This document shows positions 17,591 to 26,368 of a stretch of DNA of 64,000 nt, piece by piece; position 1 is the stretch's first letter, and each line of letters opens with the position of its first letter. Where the stretch lies: the NCBI GenBank assembly GCA_002728755.1, contig PBVT01000083.1, positions 1-64,000 on the forward strand, in the 5' to 3' direction. Source of the stretch: Myxococcales bacterium. GTDB taxonomy: Bacteria > Myxococcota_A > UBA9042 > UBA3505. The position numbers were made by a program, and so were the translations under genes. The notes under the pieces were generated by a model. That model saw nothing but the letters and a program-made list of their open reading frames with translations, had not been told where the DNA came from and did no database searches.

Positions 17591-19018
17591 TTAGAGCCCC
17601 GTTGGGACGAATGTATTCGTCCGAACCCCCGACACACCGTACATCTCGTGCTTCTCTTTGGGGAAATATCGGCGACAATCCGCCCCCACTACCCCCTCGG
17701 GGCATACGCCGCGAGCATCATCATTCAACACACCGATAATCCGTTGCCAGGTGAAGCGCCGGCCTTCATCATCCCGTCCGCCCGAGATCGCGCCAGCCAA
17801 TAGATTTGTGACCAGGATACGAGTCGACGTCTCCATCTGTGTAAAAAACGCGTAGGTCGTATTATTGACCACATCCGCCAATTCCCAGCCGGAAGAGTCA
17901 GTCTCCGTCACCTTATTCTTGAAGACCTGCTTGGTATAATACTCATAGGACCAACAGGAGTTCATAAACAGGATCTGGTATGTGTCCTCGGGGTAGTTCT
18001 CACGCGTATCCAGAACGTTGAGAGAGCCATAGAAAGAGTGACCGTTGTAGATCAGGATCTCGTGGGTTCGTAACAGCTCAACGAAGAAGGCCTCGCCTTC
18101 GGGTGCCACGGATTCGAGGTCAAAGGGAGAGACCAGACTGATGATCTCGACCAACCCCTCTCGTTTTCGCATATAGCGCTGTCCGACCGTCAGCCCCTCC
18201 ACCTTCTCGAAACCGCGCAAGCGAATATTCACCTCGAAGGTGCGCCAATTCATAACACCCCAATCGCCGCCATAGACGGCGCCAGATTCCGCGGCCCCAA
18301 AGATGACCGCGATCTCTACCTTACCGTCCTCGACCAGGCGGTCATACTCAGGGTAGGCGTCCGATGGTGGCAATAGGGAACGAATCTCAAAGAGAGCGTC
18401 GGGAGCCAACTTTGCGGTGCACTCCGGCAGATCGGGGTCAAAGTAATAGAAGTAGTTGGTATCCGTGAGTGAGCCGGCATTATGACCTGTCGCGCAATCG
18501 GCACCATAGCGTGCCAGGAGGTCTCGAGGGTCGGCGGCAACCTTCACATAGTATTTTCGATCGACGAGAGCCTCGGCGTCGAGCCCCGCTTCCTTCAGCT
18601 CTTTATAGGTGACCAGTGTATCTGCATCGACAGTATAACGAATACGAAGGATCCCATCCTCCAACGTGATTTCGGATACCTGGAGATTATCTGAGGTCAG
18701 ATTCAGATGAAGCTTTTCTCGGTTCAACTGGTGTTTCGCCAGTTTGACCTGGGAGTCCACCAACCGACCCAATTCGGCTGTGTTCGCCTGGTATTCGCCC
18801 AGTAGATCCTTCTGCGCCTCCTCGTTCAGGTCACGCACATCGAGTTCAAGAACGGAATAAAACCGGCCCTGCAGCTCTGTCGCCAGGCTGGAATAATAGC
18901 CAGTGTCGGCCTTCCCATCTGGGGGTACCAGATCGTCTACTTCGGCGGGTAGATCGTCGCCCACACCACAGCCCACCAAGGCGAAAGCCATCAAAATACA
19001 AAACACACGAAACCACAT
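17591..19018 (-). CDS. Lipoprotein with possible clan CD-like His/Cys peptidase dyad
   Basis: 475 residues; MWFRVFCILMAFALVGC is a lipoprotein signal (lipid Cys17), RBS GGGAGG. The N-terminal third is helical and the middle is beta-rich. Two hydrophobic strands end in candidate catalytic residues: EILIYNGHSFYG (His327) and YQILFMNSCWSYEYY (Cys355). Strand-NGH(S/G) followed by strand-(D/N)xC is the arrangement of caspase/gingipain/CHAT (clan CD) peptidases, with a shorter than usual gap between the two. I infer a peptidase or pseudo-peptidase; overall similarity to a named family is not evident. The ORF ends 88 nt before the next gene on the strand. Confidence 0.6.
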   Translation of the reverse strand: MWFRVFCILMAFALVGCGVGDDLPAEVDDLVPPDGKADTGYYSSLATELQGRFYSVLELDVRDLNEEAQKDLLGEYQANTAELGRLVDSQVKLAKHQLNREKLHLNLTSDNLQVSEITLEDGILRIRYTVDADTLVTYKELKEAGLDAEALVDRKYYVKVAADPRDLLARYGADCATGHNAGSLTDTNYFYYFDPDLPECTAKLAPDALFEIRSLLPPSDAYPEYDRLVEDGKVEIAVIFGAAESGAVYGGDWGVMNWRTFEVNIRLRGFEKVEGLTVGQRYMRKREGLVEIISLVSPFDLESVAPEGEAFFVELLRTHEILIYNGHSFYGSLNVLDTRENYPEDTYQILFMNSCWSYEYYTKQVFKNKVTETDSSGWELADVVNNTTYAFFTQMETSTRILVTNLLAGAISGGRDDEGRRFTWQRIIGVLNDDARGVCPEGVVGADCRRYFPKEKHEMYGVSGVRTNTFVPTGL

Positions 19019-19168
19019 ATTTCCTCCCAGAACACCGACTCCTGGCCCAGCAGGAGCGGATAAGCAGCCGAACTATACGGGCGACCCGACCGGAAAAGCA
19101 ACAAAGGACTGAGCAAACCAATCCACTAGAGGAAAGAGAGACGGACACTGGCTCGATACTGGGCAAGG

Positions 19169-21115
19169 ATGGATTGTCCTCCTATAATGCCGTCGAATCG
19201 TTCTTGGGAGTTGGTTTTGGGTAGTTTCAGAATTCTTATCGCTTTTGTACTCGCTATCGGATTGGGTTGTTCCGGAGGTTCGACCTCTACATCCAAGGAT
19301 GGCTCGAATAGCGACGCAACGGATGTGCAAACAGACAGTGGTGGTGAAACACAGATCACACCAGACGCGACCACAGACGAAACCTCCTCCGCCGATCTCA
19401 CGCCATCGGACAGTTCGACGGATAGCGTGGAGACCGAGGACACGACACCGCCACCTCCGCCCCCGACCTTTGCCATCGTAATCCCCACAGACGCAGAGCC
19501 GACCGCAGAGAGTCAGGATTTAATGGGAGTGAATAAACCTCCCTACCACTTCAGCAAAGATGGTGGTCAGACCTTTGATTCCACCGCGCTCTATCAGGCC
19601 TTTGGGATCCGGCAGGTACGCTTGCACGATTCCAAGATTGATCCCTGCGAGATCTATCTGGATGACACGGTGTCCGATCTAACCACCAACCCCCCCACGG
19701 TTCTCCCGCACTGCACCAATGAACCGCAAAATGGTCCACCGAATGTGGAATGGAAGGCTAATTTCTTCCAGGGCCTCGACTTTGTGGGCAACTACGACTT
19801 TGGCCATACAGACACCGTCATCGAAAAGGTGCAAGCGTCCGGTGCAGACGTCTATCTTCGCCTGGGCGAGAGTTATAACGGTCCCAATAACATGGCCTCC
19901 TTTGAGGCGTTGGCCGGCTGGTCACGGGTGGCTCGAAACCTCTTCCTCCACGTCATTGGAAAGTTCGCCGTGCCCTGTGATTGCCCAGAGACCATCGACG
20001 TAAACTGCCCCGGCGAAAATGTAGCCCAGTGTTTCGACTGCGACCTCCATGAAACAGCTCCCTTCAAATGCGTTGACCCTGCTAATCAGACCCCCTATCC
20101 GGGAGCCATCACACCGGTCTACATCGAAGTGTTCAATGAACCCGATGGGATGTTCTGGGTGGCAGATAACTTCAACTTCTACGAGCTCTATCGCCAGACC
20201 GTCGACATGATCCGGCTAGTGGCCGATGAACATGGTGTCCAGGTTCGTGTGGGTGGTTCCGGCTTCGTCCATCAGGTAACGGAGACTCTTCCCGTTGAAG
20301 GCTCTCTTACCAATGGCTTTGTAGAAGCAGTCACACCGGCACGTTTGGATTTCTTCAGCGCCCATTACTACGGACAATGTGCCGAAGCGACACTTGCAGA
20401 CGCGGCGACCTGGCTGCAGACCTTACGAGGCCAACTCGACGAGCTCGGCCTTGAAAACCTGCCTCTGCATATTACCGAATGGAATATTGGGCTTGGAAAA
20501 GACTGCGGTTCTGGGTTGTTTGGACAACCCTTCGTACAGAGTTTCGTGAGTGGCTTTCTTACGATTCTGCAACACCCGGACTACAAGATACAGGCCGCAC
20601 ATTATTACGCGGGAATCCCCAATATGAGTCTCTTCTATACCGAGGACTCTCAATTCTTCGTTCGTCCCTCTGCCTGGGGTTTCTGGGCCCATAGTCAACT
20701 CGACGGAGGCAGTCTCGTGGACGCATCGGTCTGCGACGACGAGAACTGCGCCTTCGGCTACGACGCCACCGACAGCCCTCTGCTCGTAACCGCGTCGAGG
20801 AACGGCTCTGATTATATTGCCGTTGTGACCAATATGACAGACAGCCCTATGCCCTATTACGCTCGAGCTACCGGTGAGGATGCTGCGAACCTAAATCTGT
20901 CGGTCCACACGCCTCCAGCTCCTGACCACCCCGCGCATCAGCTGGAAACCGTAGAGACAGAAGGAACCTTCCATCCCACCCAGGACGCGGTTACCGACCT
21001 GTTGAATACGATCGACATCGAGACCAAAGAGCTGGAGGCAAGTGATTCCGGGCATGAAGCGGTAGTCGTGATTCCCGCTCATTCCACCCAGATTCTCATG
21101 TTCTCCGAGCAATAA
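19169..21115 (+). CDS. Lipoprotein glycoside hydrolase, GH39/GH-A clan-like TIM barrel
   Basis: 648 residues. A lipoprotein signal (FRILIAFVLAIGLGC) is followed by an ~65-residue Ser/Thr/Asp stalk ending in a proline run. The catalytic region has the GH-A clan pattern: EVFNEPDGMFW around residue 320 (acid/base Glu after Asn) and LHITEWNIG around 434 (nucleophile Glu), with RQVRLHDSKI and YLRLGESYNG strands before. These are like GH39 xylosidase/iduronidase enzymes; the substrate cannot be told. Start: ATG at 19169 or 19187, neither with a strong ribosome site. It is divergent from the His/Cys lipoprotein. Confidence 0.72.
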   Translation: MDCPPIMPSNRSWELVLGSFRILIAFVLAIGLGCSGGSTSTSKDGSNSDATDVQTDSGGETQITPDATTDETSSADLTPSDSSTDSVETEDTTPPPPPPTFAIVIPTDAEPTAESQDLMGVNKPPYHFSKDGGQTFDSTALYQAFGIRQVRLHDSKIDPCEIYLDDTVSDLTTNPPTVLPHCTNEPQNGPPNVEWKANFFQGLDFVGNYDFGHTDTVIEKVQASGADVYLRLGESYNGPNNMASFEALAGWSRVARNLFLHVIGKFAVPCDCPETIDVNCPGENVAQCFDCDLHETAPFKCVDPANQTPYPGAITPVYIEVFNEPDGMFWVADNFNFYELYRQTVDMIRLVADEHGVQVRVGGSGFVHQVTETLPVEGSLTNGFVEAVTPARLDFFSAHYYGQCAEATLADAATWLQTLRGQLDELGLENLPLHITEWNIGLGKDCGSGLFGQPFVQSFVSGFLTILQHPDYKIQAAHYYAGIPNMSLFYTEDSQFFVRPSAWGFWAHSQLDGGSLVDASVCDDENCAFGYDATDSPLLVTASRNGSDYIAVVTNMTDSPMPYYARATGEDAANLNLSVHTPPAPDHPAHQLETVETEGTFHPTQDAVTDLLNTIDIETKELEASDSGHEAVVVIPAHSTQILMFSEQ

Positions 21116-21143
21116 CGAAAACAAACAGAGCTCGGCTTGATGA

Positions 21144-22739
21144 TCAGTGCGCTCCGTGCATGTCCATATCGGACAGAGCGTCGGGATTCTCTGGATCGAC
21201 CACCATGATCACACCCATCATGCCCACTTTGGCATGCTCCAGAATATGACAATGGTACATCCAGCCGCCCGGGTTATCGAAGATCAAGCTGATACGCACG
21301 GTCTCATCTCCCGGCACGAGGACCGTGTCCTTGAACCCGTTACGAGCCTCAGTGGTCCCAATCTTGTCGATGACCTTGAAGAAATGTCCATGAATATGCA
21401 GCGGATGATCAAATGGGCTCTTATTGACGAAGTCGATGACATGGTGGGAATCCAGATCCACAAAGACAGGCTCATGGTCACCAAAGACTTTGTCGTTGAG
21501 GAACCACTTCACAGTACCGTCAGACATATGACCGCCATCTAATTCGACGACCATGGTCGGCTCAGCCAGAATCGGATACTCGGGAAGAGTGACCGTCGGT
21601 AACCGGATCTCACGCTCCTCCAACGGCGGCTCGTTTGTAGACACAATATTGAGCATTGTCACCGGCCAGATCACCACCTGATCATTCTCCAACATCGGTA
21701 CGTGATAGCGGAACTTCGCCGCATCACTCGAGTTCTCCGGATTCCAGCGCACCTCGATATCGTAACGCTCTCCAGGGGCGATGGTCAGCGTCTGGGTAGT
21801 ATAGGGCTCGGGCACAAGACCGCCATCCGTGCTTATCACACGCCACTCGGCGCCAAGAACATCGATCTCCGCAAAACGACCGTTGGCAGAGTTCAGAAGC
21901 CGCCAGCGCTCGACGGATCCTGGACGGATCGAAAGCCCCTGTTTTTCATCCACAGGTGCGCCATTGAGCAGCAACACATTGCCGTGGCGACCGTGCATAT
22001 TGTCGGGGGGCATCTCCGTAAAAGCTGCCAGATCGCCGGTCTCCGGGATCAAGCGAATATCGTCCAGAGCGAAGATCCGCTCCACATCGTATTCCGGCGG
22101 TTGCCGCTCGTGCACTACGATAGCGCCATAAAGGCCACGTTCCACCTGCTCGTGGGTGCGAAGATGGGGATGATACCAGTAGGTGCCCGCGTCGGTGAGG
22201 GTAAACTCATACTCGAAGGTTCCCCCGGGCTCGACCGGATCCTGGACCATCGGACTTCCGTCCATCGCGTTGGGAAGTCGCATCCCATGCCAATGAACCG
22301 TGGTCGTTTCCGGAAGGTTGTTGTGGAAATGTACGATGAGTCGGTCGCCCCTCTTGGCGCGGATCATCGGGCCAGGAAATAAGCCGTTATAGGTCCACAG
22401 GCGCGTGGTCGTACCCGGCAGCAACTCAACATCCATGGGCATCGCGACCAATGTTACTTCTACGATATCCGGGTCTGGGTTCTCGTCTGGAAGCTCTATC
22501 GCTCCCAGAACGTCCGGTGGCGCGGTCACAGGTCCCAGTTCAGCAAAGGAGCTTCCGGGTTTCTCCGAACCATGGGAATGGCCTTCCGGACCATGGGAAT
22601 GGCCTTCCGGACCATGGGATTGGCCTTCGAGATTCTCGGCCTCCGCTTGCAAATGACAGTGGTCATCAGACTCGGGCTCACACCCTAGAAAACAAAGAAC
22701 AATGCAAAGAAAATAGATTCCCAAAACAACACGTTTCAT
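21144..22739 (-). CDS. Lipoprotein multicopper oxidase (laccase/CueO-like, three-domain)
   Basis: 531 residues. The signal peptide ends at lipid Cys20 (LCFLGC), followed by a His-rich segment with GHSHGPE repeats (residues ~40-57). All copper-site motifs are present: HWHG (149-152), WYHPH (188-192), HPLHIHGHFF and HCHILEH (496-502) with a following Met as likely type 1 axial ligand. Multicopper oxidases couple substrate oxidation (Cu(I), Fe(II), Mn(II), phenols) to oxygen reduction. RBS GGAGGAG precedes ATG. It diverges from the pentaheme cytochrome gene, suggesting a shared redox function. The His-rich stretch may bind copper (inference). Confidence 0.93.
   Translation of the reverse strand: MKRVVLGIYFLCIVLCFLGCEPESDDHCHLQAEAENLEGQSHGPEGHSHGPEGHSHGSEKPGSSFAELGPVTAPPDVLGAIELPDENPDPDIVEVTLVAMPMDVELLPGTTTRLWTYNGLFPGPMIRAKRGDRLIVHFHNNLPETTTVHWHGMRLPNAMDGSPMVQDPVEPGGTFEYEFTLTDAGTYWYHPHLRTHEQVERGLYGAIVVHERQPPEYDVERIFALDDIRLIPETGDLAAFTEMPPDNMHGRHGNVLLLNGAPVDEKQGLSIRPGSVERWRLLNSANGRFAEIDVLGAEWRVISTDGGLVPEPYTTQTLTIAPGERYDIEVRWNPENSSDAAKFRYHVPMLENDQVVIWPVTMLNIVSTNEPPLEEREIRLPTVTLPEYPILAEPTMVVELDGGHMSDGTVKWFLNDKVFGDHEPVFVDLDSHHVIDFVNKSPFDHPLHIHGHFFKVIDKIGTTEARNGFKDTVLVPGDETVRISLIFDNPGGWMYHCHILEHAKVGMMGVIMVVDPENPDALSDMDMHGAH
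22570..22632. repeat. 21-bp tandem repeat, three copies, encoding His-rich GHSHGPE units
   Basis: Units begin CCATGGGAATGGCC at 22570 and 22591 (identical) and at 22612 (diverged at several positions). The repeat is in frame in the multicopper oxidase gene and encodes the His-rich N-terminal segment, so slippage would change the number of His motifs without shifting frame. Confidence 0.9.
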
Positions 22740-23090
22740 CCGAGCTCCTCCGTTAGCTGGTAAAGGTGTTTCTTTCTGTCTACTTATGAGTAGATAAACT
22801 AGAAGGCGGGGCTAATACGGGGAACAAAACAGGCAGTCAAGGACTTTCGTCAAGAAAAACTCAAAACCGTCACATAGCGGTCTTGTATATAGATGTGAAA
22901 GGAACAGGTTTTTTCCATGTTTTTCTACCACAAGCGATTGAAGCCAGACTCTCCAGTCTGGTCATCGGATATGTACGGATTGAGCGAGCGACACCAGTCG
23001 ATATTGTAGACAAGTCCCGGTCGAGCCCGGTACAACCCGGAGCATGAGCTACCCCAGTCGAGACAACCAACGAAACGGTCGAGGCACGCC
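22740..23090. promoter_or_regulatory. Divergent intergenic region between multicopper oxidase and cytochrome genes, with inverted repeats
   Basis: 351 bp without a convincing gene; a 66-codon minus-strand frame at 22870-23070 has no homology I recognise. Two inverted repeats stand out: TCTACT-TATG-AGTAGA (22779-22794), 40 bp upstream of the oxidase start and a candidate operator, and CCAGACT-CTCC-AGTCTGG (22944-22961), a 7-bp stem. Promoters for both genes must lie here; no single clear -35/-10 pair could be fixed. Confidence 0.4.
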
Positions 23091-24896
23091 GTGAAATCTC
23101 GTTCCTTATCTCAATCCGGATGGTGGGCTCTGTACATCATGCTTCCCCAGATCGTCCTTGGCGCGTATCTGGCCTGGGTACCGGACCGCTTCGCGTTTAC
23201 CGCCGGTCAGCTGATTGTGATCGCACATGTCCTTCTCGGTATCCTCTCGCTGCTACCCTTTTCCCTATGGTTGGCGAGCCATATCCGAGAACGAGAATAC
23301 CCGCGTGACCGCTCCTATCGAACGATCGTGGCTATCGGAACATCCATCGTTCTGGCAGCCATGGCGTCGTTCGCCTATTTGACGGGCGTCGGGCTGGTCA
23401 TCATTCCAGGCTATTCGGAATCCATGCATACATGGCACTTTCTCTTCGGTCTGGGCTTGCTGCTACCGATGCTTGTTCATCTTTGGCTCTCCAGCCGGAT
23501 CAAAGCCGCCCTGCTATTGCTCTCGCTGGTTCTGTTCCTCGCATTTGGATCGGCCGCCTTGCAGGTCAGCGCTCCACCCCCCTTTCCCGACCGCCCGGCC
23601 TTTCGATACGAAACTCGTCCAACGGCCCTCTATCGCTCCGCCGAATGGTGTGGTTCCTGTCATGTAGAGATCTATAATGAATGGCGGCACTCCACCCACG
23701 CACGTGCGCTGCAAATCCCAACCAATTCCAAAGGTAGGGATGAACCCAGCTCTGTCGTCGGCGGGTTGATGACCGCGTCGGATCAGGAGGGAACCGAACA
23801 GTTCCAGGATGTGGACATCCAGATGGATCCAAATACGGGCCGGTGCGTAGAATGCCACGCTCCCACATCGTATTATGGTGACGACACCACCTCCATTTTC
23901 GAGGCCAAAGTGCCTGTAAGCGAAGGTGTGACCTGCTCGTTCTGCCATACCCTCCAGGGCATCCAGGACTGCGGCCCAGCCGGACAAAATCCCTTTGGAG
24001 ATGAGGTTATCGGCGATCCAGACCGAACCTGTCCGCATATGGTCTCCGCCCCCGAAACCGTAAAACCCTATCTGGGACAGCGTTCGAGCAATCCCATCCT
24101 TCAGCAGCTGGGGGATACCCTCCTATGGCTCCGTCCCGCCATGCATCGACGGAACTATATGCGGCCCCTGCTGAAAACGTCCAAGGCATGCAGCGTCTGC
24201 CACAATCTCACCTATGCGAGTTGGAAAGACAGCTCTTACAACGATCCGGAGAACCCCGTTCATTGCCAGGACTGCCATATGGTCACCGTGATGACCGGAG
24301 CGCCCGTCGTCGAGCCCGGCCCGTTGGTCCCGGGCGGACCGATTCGCCCGCAACGACGCTCCCATTACTTCCTGGGAGGTAACGTCCAGGCCGCCCTAGC
24401 CTATAACGACATCGAGATGGCGAAGCGGGAACGCACCGTGTCGGAAAAGGGAATGAAAGTAGAGTTCGTCTCGGTGGCCATCAAGGATGGCCACGTACAT
24501 GCCGAGGTACGGGTCTCAAATATCGGTGTAGGCCATGTCTTCCCTGTGCTCGAGCTTATGGAACACTGGGCTTTCCTTCAGTTGGTGCTGATGGATAACG
24601 AGGACAAGGTGATTGTCACTTCTGCCGTCCCCACACACGCAAATAAGCGGATTATGAAACAGGGGAAAGCCTACTATAAGAATGACCTTGATTTCCCATG
24701 CGCCATCATCACGGGTGATCCCCGCGAACCTAAAGACACGGACACGTCGATACATCCTGGAAAATCACGAACTTTCCAGCTCCAACTACCTGTGCCCGAA
24801 TCTGGAGCGGAAAACCTTCACGTGGTCGCCATGCTCTACCACATGCTCGATCCAGCTCCTATCGCTGAAGACAAGCGGGCCGTGGATCAGCCCTAG
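23091..24896 (+). CDS. Membrane-anchored pentaheme cytochrome c with N-terminal cytochrome b-like domain
   Basis: 601 residues, GTG start with GAGG upstream. Five membrane helices lie at ~11-30, 38-65, 76-105, 111-134 and 139-159, with membrane histidines His46, His113, His116 and His130 that could hold heme b or quinol. The extracytoplasmic part has five CxxCH heme c sites: CGSCH (187-191), CVECH (252-256), CSFCH (282-286), CSVCH (367-371) and CQDCH (392-396), the arrangement of cytochrome c554-type multiheme proteins. The last ~170 residues are beta-rich. It probably moves electrons from the membrane to periplasmic or outer-membrane acceptors; it is followed by a porin gene. Confidence 0.88.
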   Translation: MKSRSLSQSGWWALYIMLPQIVLGAYLAWVPDRFAFTAGQLIVIAHVLLGILSLLPFSLWLASHIREREYPRDRSYRTIVAIGTSIVLAAMASFAYLTGVGLVIIPGYSESMHTWHFLFGLGLLLPMLVHLWLSSRIKAALLLLSLVLFLAFGSAALQVSAPPPFPDRPAFRYETRPTALYRSAEWCGSCHVEIYNEWRHSTHARALQIPTNSKGRDEPSSVVGGLMTASDQEGTEQFQDVDIQMDPNTGRCVECHAPTSYYGDDTTSIFEAKVPVSEGVTCSFCHTLQGIQDCGPAGQNPFGDEVIGDPDRTCPHMVSAPETVKPYLGQRSSNPILQQLGDTLLWLRPAMHRRNYMRPLLKTSKACSVCHNLTYASWKDSSYNDPENPVHCQDCHMVTVMTGAPVVEPGPLVPGGPIRPQRRSHYFLGGNVQAALAYNDIEMAKRERTVSEKGMKVEFVSVAIKDGHVHAEVRVSNIGVGHVFPVLELMEHWAFLQLVLMDNEDKVIVTSAVPTHANKRIMKQGKAYYKNDLDFPCAIITGDPREPKDTDTSIHPGKSRTFQLQLPVPESGAENLHVVAMLYHMLDPAPIAEDKRAVDQP

Positions 24897-25013
24897 CATC
24901 AACAACCACGTGATCTAGGCCGCTGGAGCTTGCACAGAACCCCCCACAGGGCTATGAAATAAACTAGCCCCGTCGGGTAGGGGTCAAACCAGCTACTTCT
25001 GGAGGACACGGTC

Positions 25014-26336
25014 GTGAAAAACCGAAATTTGAACTACGCCTTATTTTTCGCCCTCTTTATCCTGCTTCCATCCATTGCCTGGGCCGAGGGCGAAAAGCCC
25101 AAAGAAAATCCAGCCCCAGAAAAAGCAGAGGTAACTGACGAGGAGTCTACACGATTCACTCCCTCAGAGGACCAGCCCCATAGAGCCGGTGAAACCCACA
25201 ACCAGACCGGTACCATCGAGAGAGGCTCCCCAGGCGATGCGGTCTTTCGCCCACCGCATGAAGGGCATTCGGTTGTTACCGATTCCGATGTGAAAGTCTG
25301 GGTATCGGGTTATCTGCGAAGCCAGTACTCCCACATTATGGACGATCCGGACGAAACGGACTTTGTCGGCCGATACGATGGCTTTCAGATGGCCAACGCC
25401 CGACTTCGGTTCAAGGGGAAATCCAAAGACTTCTGGTTCATGCTATCGCTGGATGGTGCCGTGGACCGCCGGGACAGTGTGAACACCTCGACGGGCGAGA
25501 CCATCGTGCGTCTGAAAGATGCCTATGTGTCCTGGCGCCCCCATGACGCCCTACACATCTCAACGGGCCAGATTCGAACACCGTTCGACGCCTACGACAT
25601 GACCTCAACGAGTGATCTTCTATTCATTAGCCGACCTCTCTCCAGCCGGGGCGTAAAAGGAGTCGAGGGGTATAACGTCGAAGGTCTGGGTACCGGACGC
25701 GAAGTGGGCCTGGGTATCAACAGTGAACCACTACACCTTGGCTTTGTGCCCGTATCCTTCTCCTACAATCTGGCGGTCACCAATGGAAACAACGCCAACG
25801 CCTCATTGAACGATAACGACGCCCTTGCTTTTTACGGTCGACTGGAGATGTACGTAGGGGAGTGGCTCAGTCTCGGAGGCTCCGTCTACAGCAACGAAAT
25901 CACCTATAACGAGCCGCCCGATGAGTTGACCGAAGATCGCTTTGGTTACAGCGCCGACATCATGTTCCGCAGCCATAATTTTCTTCTCATCGGCCAATAT
26001 ATCCAGGTGCAGTCAAAATTCGGTGATGTGAGTACAGAGCCGGAGCGCGTCGCTCGTGGGTACAACGCCGCTGTCGCCTATCACCTCCCCTATGGGTTGA
26101 TTCCGGGCTATCGATTCTCCTACTACGACCCAACAGCGGAGTTTGAGACCAACGACCCGACTTTGAACGAACAATTGCTGGCCGACGAGCTTATGTATCA
26201 CACCATGGGACTTACCTGGGTCGCCCCAGCCTCCCCGTTTAAGCTCCAATTAAACTACACTATGGCGCAAGAGCCGGGTGGTGCCGTTCGGGTCGCCAAC
26301 GATCGCGCGGATGTAGTTGTCCAATATCGGTTCTAA
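25014..26336 (+). CDS. Outer-membrane porin (phosphate-selective porin O/P-like)
   Basis: 440 residues, GTG start 8 nt after GGAGG. The signal peptide is LNYALFFALFILLPSIAWA. A charged Glu/Pro-rich linker (to ~residue 75) is followed by a barrel beginning VWVSGYLRSQYSHIM and FQMANARLRFKGK and ending DRADVVVQYRF with C-terminal Phe. Strand patterns such as ARLRFKG and DAYVSWRPHDALHISTGQ match the porin O/P family. Placed after the cytochrome, it could form a conduit through the outer membrane, or simply be a porin; the first is inference. Confidence 0.78.
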   Translation: MKNRNLNYALFFALFILLPSIAWAEGEKPKENPAPEKAEVTDEESTRFTPSEDQPHRAGETHNQTGTIERGSPGDAVFRPPHEGHSVVTDSDVKVWVSGYLRSQYSHIMDDPDETDFVGRYDGFQMANARLRFKGKSKDFWFMLSLDGAVDRRDSVNTSTGETIVRLKDAYVSWRPHDALHISTGQIRTPFDAYDMTSTSDLLFISRPLSSRGVKGVEGYNVEGLGTGREVGLGINSEPLHLGFVPVSFSYNLAVTNGNNANASLNDNDALAFYGRLEMYVGEWLSLGGSVYSNEITYNEPPDELTEDRFGYSADIMFRSHNFLLIGQYIQVQSKFGDVSTEPERVARGYNAAVAYHLPYGLIPGYRFSYYDPTAEFETNDPTLNEQLLADELMYHTMGLTWVAPASPFKLQLNYTMAQEPGGAVRVANDRADVVVQYRF

Positions 26337-26368
26337 GCCGTCTCGTAATGGTGCAGGAGAAAGACACG

